Assembly: GCF_003991355.1 (NCBI RefSeq)
Contig: NZ_RCSU01000002.1
Span: 248,001-312,000, forward strand
Direction of reading: 5' to 3'
DNA: 64,000 bases
Origin: Pseudoflavitalea rhizosphaerae
GTDB lineage: Bacteria; Bacteroidota; Bacteroidia; Chitinophagales; Chitinophagaceae
Shown: positions 9,318 through 17,664 of the stretch, piece by piece
Layout: each line of letters starts with the position of its first letter
Numbering within the stretch: the first letter of the stretch is position 1
Notes under the pieces: model-generated
Told to the model about the DNA's origin: nothing
The model's database searches: none
The model's input: only the letters and a program-made list of their open reading frames with translations
Position numbers and translations under genes: made by a program

Positions 9318-10634
9318 TCAGTTCCCGATCAGTTGCAGGATGTTCTCATTCCTGATGATCATCATCCCCTGCCTGTCTTCGGTAATTCCGTCTTTCAATT
9401 GGTAGGTGTAGCGGGGAACGCTTCCTTCCAGCACCGTTGGCATGAACTTGAATTGAATGTTCTTCCTGTTTTTCAGTTCCTCTCCAACTTCAATGATATG
9501 GGTACTCACGATAAAAAGACAATTCATGTATTCTGAAAATGCCTCTGTAACTGCAAGTGTGCCATCAAAAGCGTCTTTTACATTCGTTCCCTTAAACAGT
9601 TCATCAAACATCAACAGGAGATGCTTGCCGGTAGCAGTAGCATCTGCTGCATTCTTTACACGCACCACCTCCGCATAAAAGTGACTGTAACCAAGTGCGA
9701 TATTATCCGCCACATTGATGCTGGAGTATATTCCTTCCCTCACAGAAAATTCCATGGAACCGGCTGCCACCGGGAAACCGATATGCGCGAGGTACATAGA
9801 GATCCCAATGGTTTTCATCCAGGTGGATTTACCGGCCATATTGGCGCCGGTCAGGAATATCACGTTGCTATGCGGCTGCATGGAAATATCGTTGCCTACC
9901 GCTTTTTCTATGCAGGGATGACGGAGGTCCGCAGCCCTCAACATATTGTTTGCTTTTGGCAGGGCTTTGGCATAGGTGAAACCATGCCTGGCAGCCAGGT
10001 TGCCAATGGATATATTCACATCCAGTTCTGCAATGAACTGCAATACCTCCCGGATCTGTTCATTATATTTTCCTTTGAGCAGGTAATCGTATTCAGCGAT
10101 CTTCTTTACAGAAATGGCGGAATAGATATCTGTTTCGATCAGTTGAAGCAATCCGTCCCGGTTCAGTAAAGACCTGATCTCAGTTGCCCGCTGTTGAAAT
10201 GGGCCAGGTTGCTGGTGCAGCAATTCTGCCATACCCATGCATTTCTTCAGTGTTACGATGGTGGCCTGCAAACCCTGTATCAAAGATTTGTACCGCTCAT
10301 CGCGTGTAAGCGAAGCCAACATTTTCTTCAGCAGGATATTCGTATAGGTGAACAGTTGCCCGCTATCACTGGTGGCATCGACATACTCCTGCATCAGTTG
10401 TACCTGCGCGGCATCGAACCCCCATTGCAGTTTTGCCTGCTGGAAGAAAGAGAAAATGGCTGTACGTTCATTGATCTGCCGCTCATCTGTAAGCGGTTGT
10501 TTGAACAACTGGTCCAGCAAATGCTCTCCTCCGCGTGATCTCACCTGGTTGAACAGAGAGTACACGGACCCATGCCGGAACTTGCCCATCAGGTTCAGCT
10601 CTTCCTGCGACTGCCTGTCTATTGTAAAACTCAT
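9318..10634 (-). CDS. Short MutS-like ATPase, type B (cassette 1)
   Basis: The product is 438 residues. The N-terminal half matches the MutS lever/core region (VRSRGGEHLLDQLFKQPLTD near residue 31). The C-terminal half is the MutS ATPase domain V with Walker A TGANMAGKSTW near 263, Walker B LLLMFDELFKGTNVKDA near 343 and the STHIIEVGEEL segment near 385. Domains I and II, which read the mismatch and connect it, are absent, and there is no Smr nuclease domain as in MutS2. A role in mismatch repair is therefore unlikely. It lies between a GldFG fusion and a second, different MutS-like gene; MutS proteins act as dimers, so the two may pair. No signal peptide is seen, so it should be cytoplasmic. 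Confidence 0.88.
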   Translation of the reverse strand: MSFTIDRQSQEELNLMGKFRHGSVYSLFNQVRSRGGEHLLDQLFKQPLTDERQINERTAIFSFFQQAKLQWGFDAAQVQLMQEYVDATSDSGQLFTYTNILLKKMLASLTRDERYKSLIQGLQATIVTLKKCMGMAELLHQQPGPFQQRATEIRSLLNRDGLLQLIETDIYSAISVKKIAEYDYLLKGKYNEQIREVLQFIAELDVNISIGNLAARHGFTYAKALPKANNMLRAADLRHPCIEKAVGNDISMQPHSNVIFLTGANMAGKSTWMKTIGISMYLAHIGFPVAAGSMEFSVREGIYSSINVADNIALGYSHFYAEVVRVKNAADATATGKHLLLMFDELFKGTNVKDAFDGTLAVTEAFSEYMNCLFIVSTHIIEVGEELKNRKNIQFKFMPTVLEGSVPRYTYQLKDGITEDRQGMMIIRNENILQLIGN

Positions 10635-10650
10635 AGTTTAATTTTTAATT

Positions 10651-10780
10651 AGCGTGTGGCCGTCGCTCGCCTCCCGGCGAGTGACTTTTGTTTGTTCGCC
10701 TCCGGCGAACACAGTGTCGCCGGAGGCGACAGAATAGAAGTCACTCGCCGGGAGGCGAGCGACTGGTTACACGCTGACTA
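10651..10780. repeat. Four-hairpin GC-rich intergenic repeat, copy 2
   Basis: This copy lies between the two MutS-like genes of cassette 1. Its hairpins are CTCGCC/GGCGAG (loop TCCC), TTCGCC/GGCGAA (loop TCC), GTCGCC/GGCGAC (loop GGA) and CTCGCC/GGCGAG (loop GGGA). Its outer flanks AGCGTGT and ACACGCT also pair. The matching gap in cassette 2 is only 11 bases and has no repeat. Confidence 0.9.
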
Positions 10781-10783
10781 TTA

Positions 10784-12073
10784 TCATTTCCTTTTTCCAT
10801 TGGCCAGGGTTTCCAGGATGCCTTCATTGCGAATGATGATCATACCATGCCGGTCATCGGTAATCCCTTCTTCCAACGTGTACGTATATTCGGGAATGTT
10901 CCCTTTCATTCTCGTAGGCAAATAATGGAACCCGATATTCGCTTTTTGTTTCAGCTCATCGCCCGCTTCCACTATATGGGATGAAATGAGGAACAGGCTC
11001 GTTTTTTTACCCGCAAATGCATGCGTGATGGCAACAGTGCCCTCATGTGCATCTTTTACATTCGTTCCCCTGAAAAGCTCATCAAACAATACGAACAAGG
11101 ATTTACCGGCTCCCAGTTCCGCAGCCACTTTCCTTACACGCAGCACTTCTGCATAGAAATGCGATGCGCCAATGCCCAGGTTATCAGGCAGGTTGATGGT
11201 AGTGAATACGCCATCCATAACGGAAAAATCCAACCGCTTTGCTGCCACGGGGAACCCCATATGCGCCACATATACGGCCGTACTGAAAGCGCGGAGGAAA
11301 GTAGACTTCCCCGCCATATTGGCCCCAGTAAGAAAAACCACAGATTTACCGGCATGCATATGAAGATCATTCGCCACAGGATCTTTCAGTTCAGGATGGT
11401 ACACGCCTTCCACTTTCAATATATTGCTGCCTTTAGGATGTACTTCGGGAAAAACGAATCGCCGTTTATTGGCTACCAGAGCCACGGAGATGAATACATC
11501 CAGGTCATACACGAAACTCAAGACCTTCATTACTTTCTCCCGTTCTTTCATGCGTATCAGGATATCGAAGGCAGTAATGGCCCCGAAAGAAAGTCGGCTC
11601 TCTGGCTTCTCCCTGAAAACAGGTTCCAGGGCCGGCTCCCGGAACAATATCAGCATCTGCGCTCTTTCTTCCTGCAGCTTTTCCACTCTTACAATATCAC
11701 CATATTCAAGAAATGATCTTACAGCGTGCAGGAGGCTGATGAAAGCTGTTACGCCATTGCTGATCTCCTTTTCACCTAGCGCAGCTTTCATGGAAGCGGA
11801 TGGATCTTCCTGGTGTGAGATATACTTTTCAACACTGTCCAGCAGGGCAGCATCAAAAGGGAATTTTGTTCCGGCCGAAGCAAATGCAGCAATGATGTGC
11901 AGCCTCTTCCGGATGGCTTCCAGGTCAGACAATGGATTCCTGAACATCTGTTCCAGCAGCAGTTCCCCTCCCCGTGTGGAAGTATTGTTGTAGATATCGT
12001 AAATACCTGTTATTTCCCTTTTGGCAAAAAGTCTGAGGTCCTCGATGGTTTGATCGTCCGTTTGAAGGAACAT
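10784..12073 (-). CDS. Short MutS-like ATPase, type A (cassette 1)
   Basis: The product is 429 residues and has the same plan as its neighbour: a MutS core (NTSTRGGELLLEQMFRNPLSD near residue 31) followed by the ATPase domain with Walker A TGANMAGKSTFLRAF, Walker B LFVLFDELFRGTNVKDAHEGT and the ISSHIVEAGDELK segment. It lacks the mismatch-recognition and connector domains. It differs clearly from the type B protein at 9318, but is very close to the type A protein at 29173, so the two types split before the cassette was duplicated. The gene follows GldFG type A after 21 bases. It is expected to be a cytoplasmic ATPase, perhaps as a type A/type B heterodimer; this is inference. Confidence 0.88.
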   Translation of the reverse strand: MFLQTDDQTIEDLRLFAKREITGIYDIYNNTSTRGGELLLEQMFRNPLSDLEAIRKRLHIIAAFASAGTKFPFDAALLDSVEKYISHQEDPSASMKAALGEKEISNGVTAFISLLHAVRSFLEYGDIVRVEKLQEERAQMLILFREPALEPVFREKPESRLSFGAITAFDILIRMKEREKVMKVLSFVYDLDVFISVALVANKRRFVFPEVHPKGSNILKVEGVYHPELKDPVANDLHMHAGKSVVFLTGANMAGKSTFLRAFSTAVYVAHMGFPVAAKRLDFSVMDGVFTTINLPDNLGIGASHFYAEVLRVRKVAAELGAGKSLFVLFDELFRGTNVKDAHEGTVAITHAFAGKKTSLFLISSHIVEAGDELKQKANIGFHYLPTRMKGNIPEYTYTLEEGITDDRHGMIIIRNEGILETLANGKRK

Positions 12074-12094
12074 GAGCGGTTGATTTTTGATTGA

Positions 12095-14410
12095 TTATTT
12101 CCTTTTTCTGCGCACCAGCAACAGGATAGCTGCCAGCAATATGGCGCCGGAGATCCCGAACACATAGATCCTGAACATCCACTTCGCCTGGTTGGGTGTT
12201 AAGGTCAAGTGCAGATCCTTTGCCAATGGCTTGTTGGCATAAGGAGGATATTCATTATTCAGCGTATAGCTATAGGTGGCAAGACCGATATGGTACAGAT
12301 CGTTCAGCATCCGCTGGTAACTCATGAAGTCGGCATCCCCTGCCACGATAATCCTTTGTTCTTTTCCGTTGATATTACGGGTAAGTGCATACGCAGTTAT
12401 GTATTCAGGTTTCCTGGTATCCCCTTCGGCGGCTGAAAATAGTGGAGCAGCCGAGTCCACTACCAGTTTTCCGTTCTCAATCCATGTTTCTTCATCGCCC
12501 GGTAATGTGATGATGGGCGTTGCCGTGAATCCCTTCATGGGTGAGAAGTTGAGGCTGATCAGGCCATCATGTATAACCTGTCCGCCTCTGAGGCCATAAT
12601 CCTGGAAAAGCTGCATACTCTCTTCCTTTGCGATATAGTTACCGGCTTTGGTAAGTTTTGCGTTGAAGAGTATGGGCGTTTCGTGTTTATTGGGACGAAC
12701 CACAATACCATTATCAGCCTGTATACCGATCTCTTTCAGTACAGGCGCAAGGATATCCTGCTTGCCAGGTTCGGTATAGATGATGGTATTACCCCCCTTA
12801 TCGATCCATGAAATGATCTTCTCCTGTTCAGCCTGGCTGTATGCAGATTTGGGATTGGCCACTACCAGTACATCCATGTTTGGAAGCGGGCCTGTCAGGG
12901 AGAGAGAATCCACTGTCACTCCTTTATTGATCAGGCTATGTCTCCTTTCTTTACTGGCGGTATGTATGAAATAATCATAGGCGGTATGATTGAATGCGTT
13001 GCGCTCGTAATGCCCGGCCGCAAAATACACTTTCACCACTTTCTCCCTCGTGAGCTGCATAATGGCTGCAGCAACATGTTCCTGGTCGGGCCAAACCGCA
13101 GGGTCCTTGTAGGTCCTGAGGAATGTTTTCTTTCCTTTGTATTCCAGTTGCATCACCAGTAAATTCATTTCATCGCCCAGATCGATCTGTTTTCTTATTT
13201 CAGCGGGAGATTTGAAGATGGAAGTACGGATGCCAAGGATATCCGCCTGGATGGCTGCAATTTCATGAATGGTTTTACCGGGATAGCGGCGGAAGAATGT
13301 ACTATCGCCATCCATCACATCGTAGTAATATTCATAATTCAACCTGATATTGGGATAGAACCTGATATACTGCCCCCAGTACCACATAGCATAATTGGTG
13401 CGCGCCTGTGGCAAGCCGTACCCGGCATTGCTTCCCAGCAGGTTTGTATACAATGTAACAGTTAATTCGGAACCATCCATTCTTTTAATGGCATCCTGCA
13501 CCACAGGATGAATGGTGTTCTTTTTATTGTCTGTAACATCCAGGTAACCGATCCATTTGGGCTTTGCGCTGATATATCCAACAAGGATAACCGCCAGGGT
13601 GAGTATAGCATACCTTGAAATGAGCTTAGCCCTGTTGCCCGTCTGCCGGGTACTGTCCAGTTTGATGATCGTGTAACCAACAAAGAGCACCATGATCAAC
13701 AGGAAATAGATCACATCACGGCTGGTGATCAAACCGTTCAGCAAGAGGGTAGCTTTTCCTGCCAGTGAAAGCACGAAGCTGATCTCACGCACCAGGTTGT
13801 ACTGTTGTCCGATCCTGGTTAGACTGGCCAGCAAGAAGAACACCGCAAATGTGAGGATCGCTGCAACGATCTGATAATTGGTAAGACTGGAAAGAAACAG
13901 ACCGATGGCTGCAAAGGCATTCATCAACAGGAAGAATGCCAGTAAAATGGAGAAAGCCCTGTACGTATCCGATTTATCGATATTGAAAGAAAGGGAAAAC
14001 AATACAAATGCCAGTATACAAATAATGAACAGATTGAAAACTACCATGCCCAGATATTTGCCCAGTACTATTTCCCTGGTGGTAACAGGAGAAGAGTACA
14101 GCAATTTATTGGTCCCATTCACCACTTCCCTGTTGATGAGCCCCATGGTCAGTAAAGGAATGAACAGGAAAATATAGTCAAGGATCTTTGACATGGTCAT
14201 TTTGAAAATATGATCTTCAATACCGCCAATAAATCCTTTCCAATCGGGATCGAGTTGAGCAGCCACATCCTGGAAGGTGGCGAATTTTTCCATCGATACA
14301 GTAACGATGGCGGCGCTTGTGATATAGAACGCCAGCAACACCAGCCAGGCGATCGGCGAATAGAAAAGCGTTCTCAGCTCGGCACGGGCGATCTTATTAA
14401 TGATTTTCAT
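12095..14410 (-). CDS. GldF-GldG-like fusion protein, type A (cassette 1)
   Basis: The product is 771 residues. An N-terminal ABC-2 permease part (residues 1-280, with SPIAWLVLLAFYITSA and NREVVNGTNKLLYSSPVTTREIV) is joined to a GldG-like periplasmic domain (DGSELTVTLYTNLLGSNAG; LVVANPKSAYSQAEQEKIISWIDKGGN) and a last membrane helix ending VRRKRK. It starts 14 bases after the ATPase gene, so translation may be coupled. Together with the type B fusion at 6968 it could form a heterodimeric membrane part served by one ATPase. The counterpart in cassette 2 is at 30499. Cargo is unknown. Confidence 0.86.
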   Translation of the reverse strand: MKIINKIARAELRTLFYSPIAWLVLLAFYITSAAIVTVSMEKFATFQDVAAQLDPDWKGFIGGIEDHIFKMTMSKILDYIFLFIPLLTMGLINREVVNGTNKLLYSSPVTTREIVLGKYLGMVVFNLFIICILAFVLFSLSFNIDKSDTYRAFSILLAFFLLMNAFAAIGLFLSSLTNYQIVAAILTFAVFFLLASLTRIGQQYNLVREISFVLSLAGKATLLLNGLITSRDVIYFLLIMVLFVGYTIIKLDSTRQTGNRAKLISRYAILTLAVILVGYISAKPKWIGYLDVTDNKKNTIHPVVQDAIKRMDGSELTVTLYTNLLGSNAGYGLPQARTNYAMWYWGQYIRFYPNIRLNYEYYYDVMDGDSTFFRRYPGKTIHEIAAIQADILGIRTSIFKSPAEIRKQIDLGDEMNLLVMQLEYKGKKTFLRTYKDPAVWPDQEHVAAAIMQLTREKVVKVYFAAGHYERNAFNHTAYDYFIHTASKERRHSLINKGVTVDSLSLTGPLPNMDVLVVANPKSAYSQAEQEKIISWIDKGGNTIIYTEPGKQDILAPVLKEIGIQADNGIVVRPNKHETPILFNAKLTKAGNYIAKEESMQLFQDYGLRGGQVIHDGLISLNFSPMKGFTATPIITLPGDEETWIENGKLVVDSAAPLFSAAEGDTRKPEYITAYALTRNINGKEQRIIVAGDADFMSYQRMLNDLYHIGLATYSYTLNNEYPPYANKPLAKDLHLTLTPNQAKWMFRIYVFGISGAILLAAILLLVRRKRK

Positions 14411-14424
14411 GAGTGGCTACAGAG

Positions 14425-15345
14425 TTAAGCTAGTTGAGACAATTGTTTGAACACATCATCCAGCATTGATTTTTCGAGATTGATCTCGATCAGTCTCCAG
14501 TTGTTTTGCATGCTGGCGGCAATAATCGATTCCGTTATACTGTTGTTGTTGCTGAACCAGATCCTCACCTGTTTGTCTGTCAGGAACTGTACCTTGCTGA
14601 TACCGGATACCTGTTGCAGATCGCTTTCGGAAGGCATGTTCTCAAATCTTGCCAATACAGAATCCGGTTGGATATAGTTGTTGAAAGATTCCATTGAATC
14701 GGAGAACACCATTCTGCCGCTTTCGATCATGATGATATCGCGGCAAAGCAGGTTGATCTCGGAAAGCACATGCGAGCTCAATAAGATGGTGTGGTCCTGT
14801 GCAATTTCCTTGATGAGTTTTCTTGCTTCGATGATCTGGTTGGGATCGAGGCCATTGGTGGGTTCGTCCAGTATTACGATACTGGGTTTATGAATGATGG
14901 CCTGTGCAATGCCCACGCGTTGCCGGTATCCACCGGAAAGATTTTTGATCAGCCTGGAACTGAAATGAGTGATCCCTACCCTGTCCATCACTTCAGCCAC
15001 AGATCTTTTTACCTGCCTGGTTTCTATAAAACGCAGATCGGCTGTATAGGTGAGATATTCATTCACGGTAAAATCGCTGTACAATGGCGGTGTTTGCGGA
15101 AGAAAGCCCAAATATTTTTTTGCAAGTTTGGGTTGCTCTCTTTTATTGACGCCATTGATGTATACATCACCTTCAGTCTGGTTCAATACGCCGCAGATGA
15201 TATTCATGGTAGTTGATTTGCCGGCTCCATTGGAACCGAGCAAACCGATAACTCCATTTTGGCTGATCTCGAAATTGATATCACGGATAGCCCAGGCAGC
15301 AGCATACCTGTGAGAGAGTTTCTCCACTTTCAATACTGTACTCAT
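14425..15345 (-). CDS. GldA-like ABC transporter ATP-binding protein (cassette 1)
   Basis: The product is 306 residues, a full ABC ATPase. Walker A LLGSNGAGKSTTMN is near residue 34, the Q-loop LGFLPQTPPLYSD near 79, the signature LSGGYRQRVGIAQ near 138, Walker B IVILDEPTNGLDPNQ near 158 and the H-loop LLSSHVLSEI near 188. The GLDPNQIIEARKLI run and the C-terminal regulatory stretch of about 90 residues are like GldA of the gliding/ABC-2 group. It would power the GldFG fusions encoded next to it. By eye it is nearly identical to the protein at 32838, far more alike than the SusC or sigma pairs. Confidence 0.92.
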   Translation of the reverse strand: MSTVLKVEKLSHRYAAAWAIRDINFEISQNGVIGLLGSNGAGKSTTMNIICGVLNQTEGDVYINGVNKREQPKLAKKYLGFLPQTPPLYSDFTVNEYLTYTADLRFIETRQVKRSVAEVMDRVGITHFSSRLIKNLSGGYRQRVGIAQAIIHKPSIVILDEPTNGLDPNQIIEARKLIKEIAQDHTILLSSHVLSEINLLCRDIIMIESGRMVFSDSMESFNNYIQPDSVLARFENMPSESDLQQVSGISKVQFLTDKQVRIWFSNNNSITESIIAASMQNNWRLIEINLEKSMLDDVFKQLSQLA

Positions 15346-15382
15346 ATGTTTAACGGTAAATAGTTATTCGATAGATAGAAAA

Positions 15383-16162
15383 TTATCGGCTTATATGCGG
15401 CATAGCGATGATCGATTGCTGGTTGTTGCCGGTTCCCTGCGGAACCCCTGTGAATACAAGGGTTACAGGTTTGAATACCCAGGAATTATAATTCAGGAAA
15501 GCAAAGTCCCATGGTGGTGTCAAATAGGTGGCCAGTATAGTGCCGGTGTTTTTGTCCCTGATCTCGAACTCCTGCCGGCCGATGGTCATGCTCAGTGGCA
15601 GTGTTTGAAAACCGGAAAGGGATTTGAAAGGCAGTTCCTGTACAAAGGAACCATCAGGCTCTCCTTTCAGGTTCACGCTGATGGGAGCGCCATCACTCAT
15701 ATTGGCAAAGCGGATAAAACTTGTACTGTCTGTATAGTTGAGGACCGGATACTGGTCTTCCTGCAGCAGGTAACCTGCGCTCAGCTTGTCGCCATAGATG
15801 AACAGGGAATAGATCTTTCCTGGTTGCAGGTCCAGCTTTGCACTGACGAGTGGCGTATTGTGCGGCATGGTATCGGGAATGGCAAACAGGTTGAGGGTTT
15901 GGGGAAGTTCGTGCAGGTACAGGTTGTTATACCTGGAGAAGATCTTATTATCCAACATCAGGCCTGAACGATAAGACGCGAGCGGTTTTCCTGACAGGTT
16001 CACATACAACTGTATCTTATCATTGAGCGCATTGTACAGTTGAACGGTAGCTGGATTGCCTTCACCGGGATTATCTTTTTTGCAGGAGCTGCCGGCTGTT
16101 GCCAACAACAGCAGCAAACCTGCTATGAATGTATTTTTATATCGGGCTATGATAATTGTCAT
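15383..16162 (-). CDS. DUF4397-like lipoprotein (cassette 1)
   Basis: The product is about 259 residues with a lipoprotein signal, LLLLLATAGSSC, and predicted lipidated Cys27. The body has repeated beta-sandwich segments (VQLYNALNDKIQLYVNLSGK; SFIRFANMSDGAPISVNLKGE) of the DUF4397 type. The ATG at 16162 (MTIIIARYK) gives a normal signal peptide; the longer frame to 16213 would overlap the SusD end. In position it replaces the surface glycan-binding protein or hydrolase found after SusD in classical utilisation loci, so a surface ligand-binding role is possible. The counterpart is at 33801, with the same order of segments but clear divergence. Confidence 0.75.
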   Translation of the reverse strand: MTIIIARYKNTFIAGLLLLLATAGSSCKKDNPGEGNPATVQLYNALNDKIQLYVNLSGKPLASYRSGLMLDNKIFSRYNNLYLHELPQTLNLFAIPDTMPHNTPLVSAKLDLQPGKIYSLFIYGDKLSAGYLLQEDQYPVLNYTDSTSFIRFANMSDGAPISVNLKGEPDGSFVQELPFKSLSGFQTLPLSMTIGRQEFEIRDKNTGTILATYLTPPWDFAFLNYNSWVFKPVTLVFTGVPQGTGNNQQSIIAMPHISR

Positions 16163-16199
16163 TGATTTTTTCTTTAAATGAATTATGAACAGGGATTTT

Positions 16200-17654
16200 C
16201 TACCTGGCATCATATTCGGGATTCTGCAGAAGTTTTGAATTCAATTTGATCTCTTCTGAAGGCACCGGGTACAGGAGCTGATAATTTCCCCACCAGGGTT
16301 GTTTGTAGCTGATTGCAGGCAATACGGTGGCTGCTTTTCCTGTTCTTTTCAGGTCGAACCATCGATGGCCCCATTCGAAGAAGAGCTCCACCCTGCGTTC
16401 CTGTTCGATGGCTGCTTTTACCTGGTCTGAGTTTAACTGGTAATCCAGCTTGCCCAGTCCGGCCCTTTCCCTCAACACATTCAGATCATCGATGGCATCG
16501 TTCTTTGCAGCTGCATTGCCAAGCAATCTGGCTTCAGCCCTGATAAGGTACATTTCTGCCAGCCTCATCACCGTATAGCTGGTGATGCCTTCATTGTGCT
16601 TATACTTGTTAGAGCTGTATACACCGGATGCATCGGTTGTCCAGTGGAGCTTTCTTTTATCGGTAGCTTCAAAAGCATTCATGAGCTGTTGACTGATCCG
16701 GTATTCAGGTTGTATGATGTCTCCGGTTGTCCATATATGATAGGTCTTCAACGCTTCCGGGGTGGTGCCGGCAAAATTAGGCACTTCGGTTGTGGGTTTC
16801 AGTTGGAAGATGGCTTCACTGCTGTTGGCCTTGAAAACATTGTTGAGGTCTGGTTCGATATAGAACTGCGCAGGTCGGTTGATCAGCTCCGAAGCGCTGC
16901 CGGCAGCCAGCTGATGCTCCCCGGTATACAGGTAAACACGGGCCAGCAGGGCTTCCGCCACCCAGCGGTTCACTCTCACGCGTTCATTCTTTCCCACTGA
17001 AAAATCCTGGTTCAGCAAAGGTTTCGCCCTGATGAGATCGGTCTTCATCTGTTCATATACCTGGGCAACAGGTGTTCTTTGCATGGCACCATTCTTTACA
17101 TAATCAGAGCTAAGTACCAGCGGAACATCGCCAAAGAAATTCACCAGGTAGAAATAACTGAAGGCTCTCAATACCAGGGCTTCGCCCAGCAATTGCTTCT
17201 TAACGGAATCTGCCAGCAAAGTGGAGGTAGAGGCTTCGAGGCCTTCTATGGCGGCAGTTGCATCGTACACTACTTTATAGGCAGTAGCCCATAGTATGTC
17301 TGAGCTTGCACTATTAACGAGGGTGAGTTTATTTTGAAAGGCAGCCGTAGAGGAACCTGCATCGATGGTGGCCGGTATCATTTCATCGGCAGAGAGACCA
17401 CCCATGATAGTGGAAAGACCAGCAGAAAAACTGCGCTCCGCAATATCGGCTATCTGTATATAGTTCTCACCGCCATTGATCATTTTGGAATAGATACTGG
17501 CAATGGCCCATTCCGCCTGTTTATTGGTAGAAAAAATCTCTGTGGTGGTCAGTGAATCGATCGGCGGCGCTACTTCCAGTAGTTTCTTGCAACTGCTGAA
17601 CAAAAAGAGGGAAGCCGCTATGACTATATGTGAAGGATTGATTCTTTTTAGCAT
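16200..17654 (-). CDS. RagB/SusD family outer-membrane lipoprotein (cassette 1)
   Basis: The product is 484 residues with a lipoprotein signal ending FLFSSC (Cys22), then KKLLEVAPPIDSLTT. SusD-type TPR stretches occur (WAIASIYSKMI near 50, LLGEALVLRAFSYFYLVNFFGDVPLVL near 155), and the typical ending HRWFDLKRTGKA...YPVPSEEIKLN...LLQNPEYD is present. SusD caps the SusC channel and binds the ligand at the cell surface. ATG 17654 (MLKRINPS) is chosen because it gives the lipobox and leaves a 10-base gap after SusC; a longer frame would overlap SusC. Confidence 0.93.
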   Translation of the reverse strand: MLKRINPSHIVIAASLFLFSSCKKLLEVAPPIDSLTTTEIFSTNKQAEWAIASIYSKMINGGENYIQIADIAERSFSAGLSTIMGGLSADEMIPATIDAGSSTAAFQNKLTLVNSASSDILWATAYKVVYDATAAIEGLEASTSTLLADSVKKQLLGEALVLRAFSYFYLVNFFGDVPLVLSSDYVKNGAMQRTPVAQVYEQMKTDLIRAKPLLNQDFSVGKNERVRVNRWVAEALLARVYLYTGEHQLAAGSASELINRPAQFYIEPDLNNVFKANSSEAIFQLKPTTEVPNFAGTTPEALKTYHIWTTGDIIQPEYRISQQLMNAFEATDKRKLHWTTDASGVYSSNKYKHNEGITSYTVMRLAEMYLIRAEARLLGNAAAKNDAIDDLNVLRERAGLGKLDYQLNSDQVKAAIEQERRVELFFEWGHRWFDLKRTGKAATVLPAISYKQPWWGNYQLLYPVPSEEIKLNSKLLQNPEYDAR

Positions 17655-17664
17655 CGCCGTTGAT

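Noticed and set aside
9318-12073. Calling the MutS-like genes mutS or mutS2 mismatch-repair genes
   Set aside because: Both lack the mismatch-recognition and connector domains and the Smr domain, are half the usual length, and lie in an ABC/SusCD run.
6968-15345. Calling the GldA/GldFG genes part of the gliding motility machine
   Set aside because: No other gliding or T9SS core genes are nearby, the permease and auxiliary parts are fused and doubled, and the cassette is under a SusCD/sigma head. Only the family resemblance is kept.
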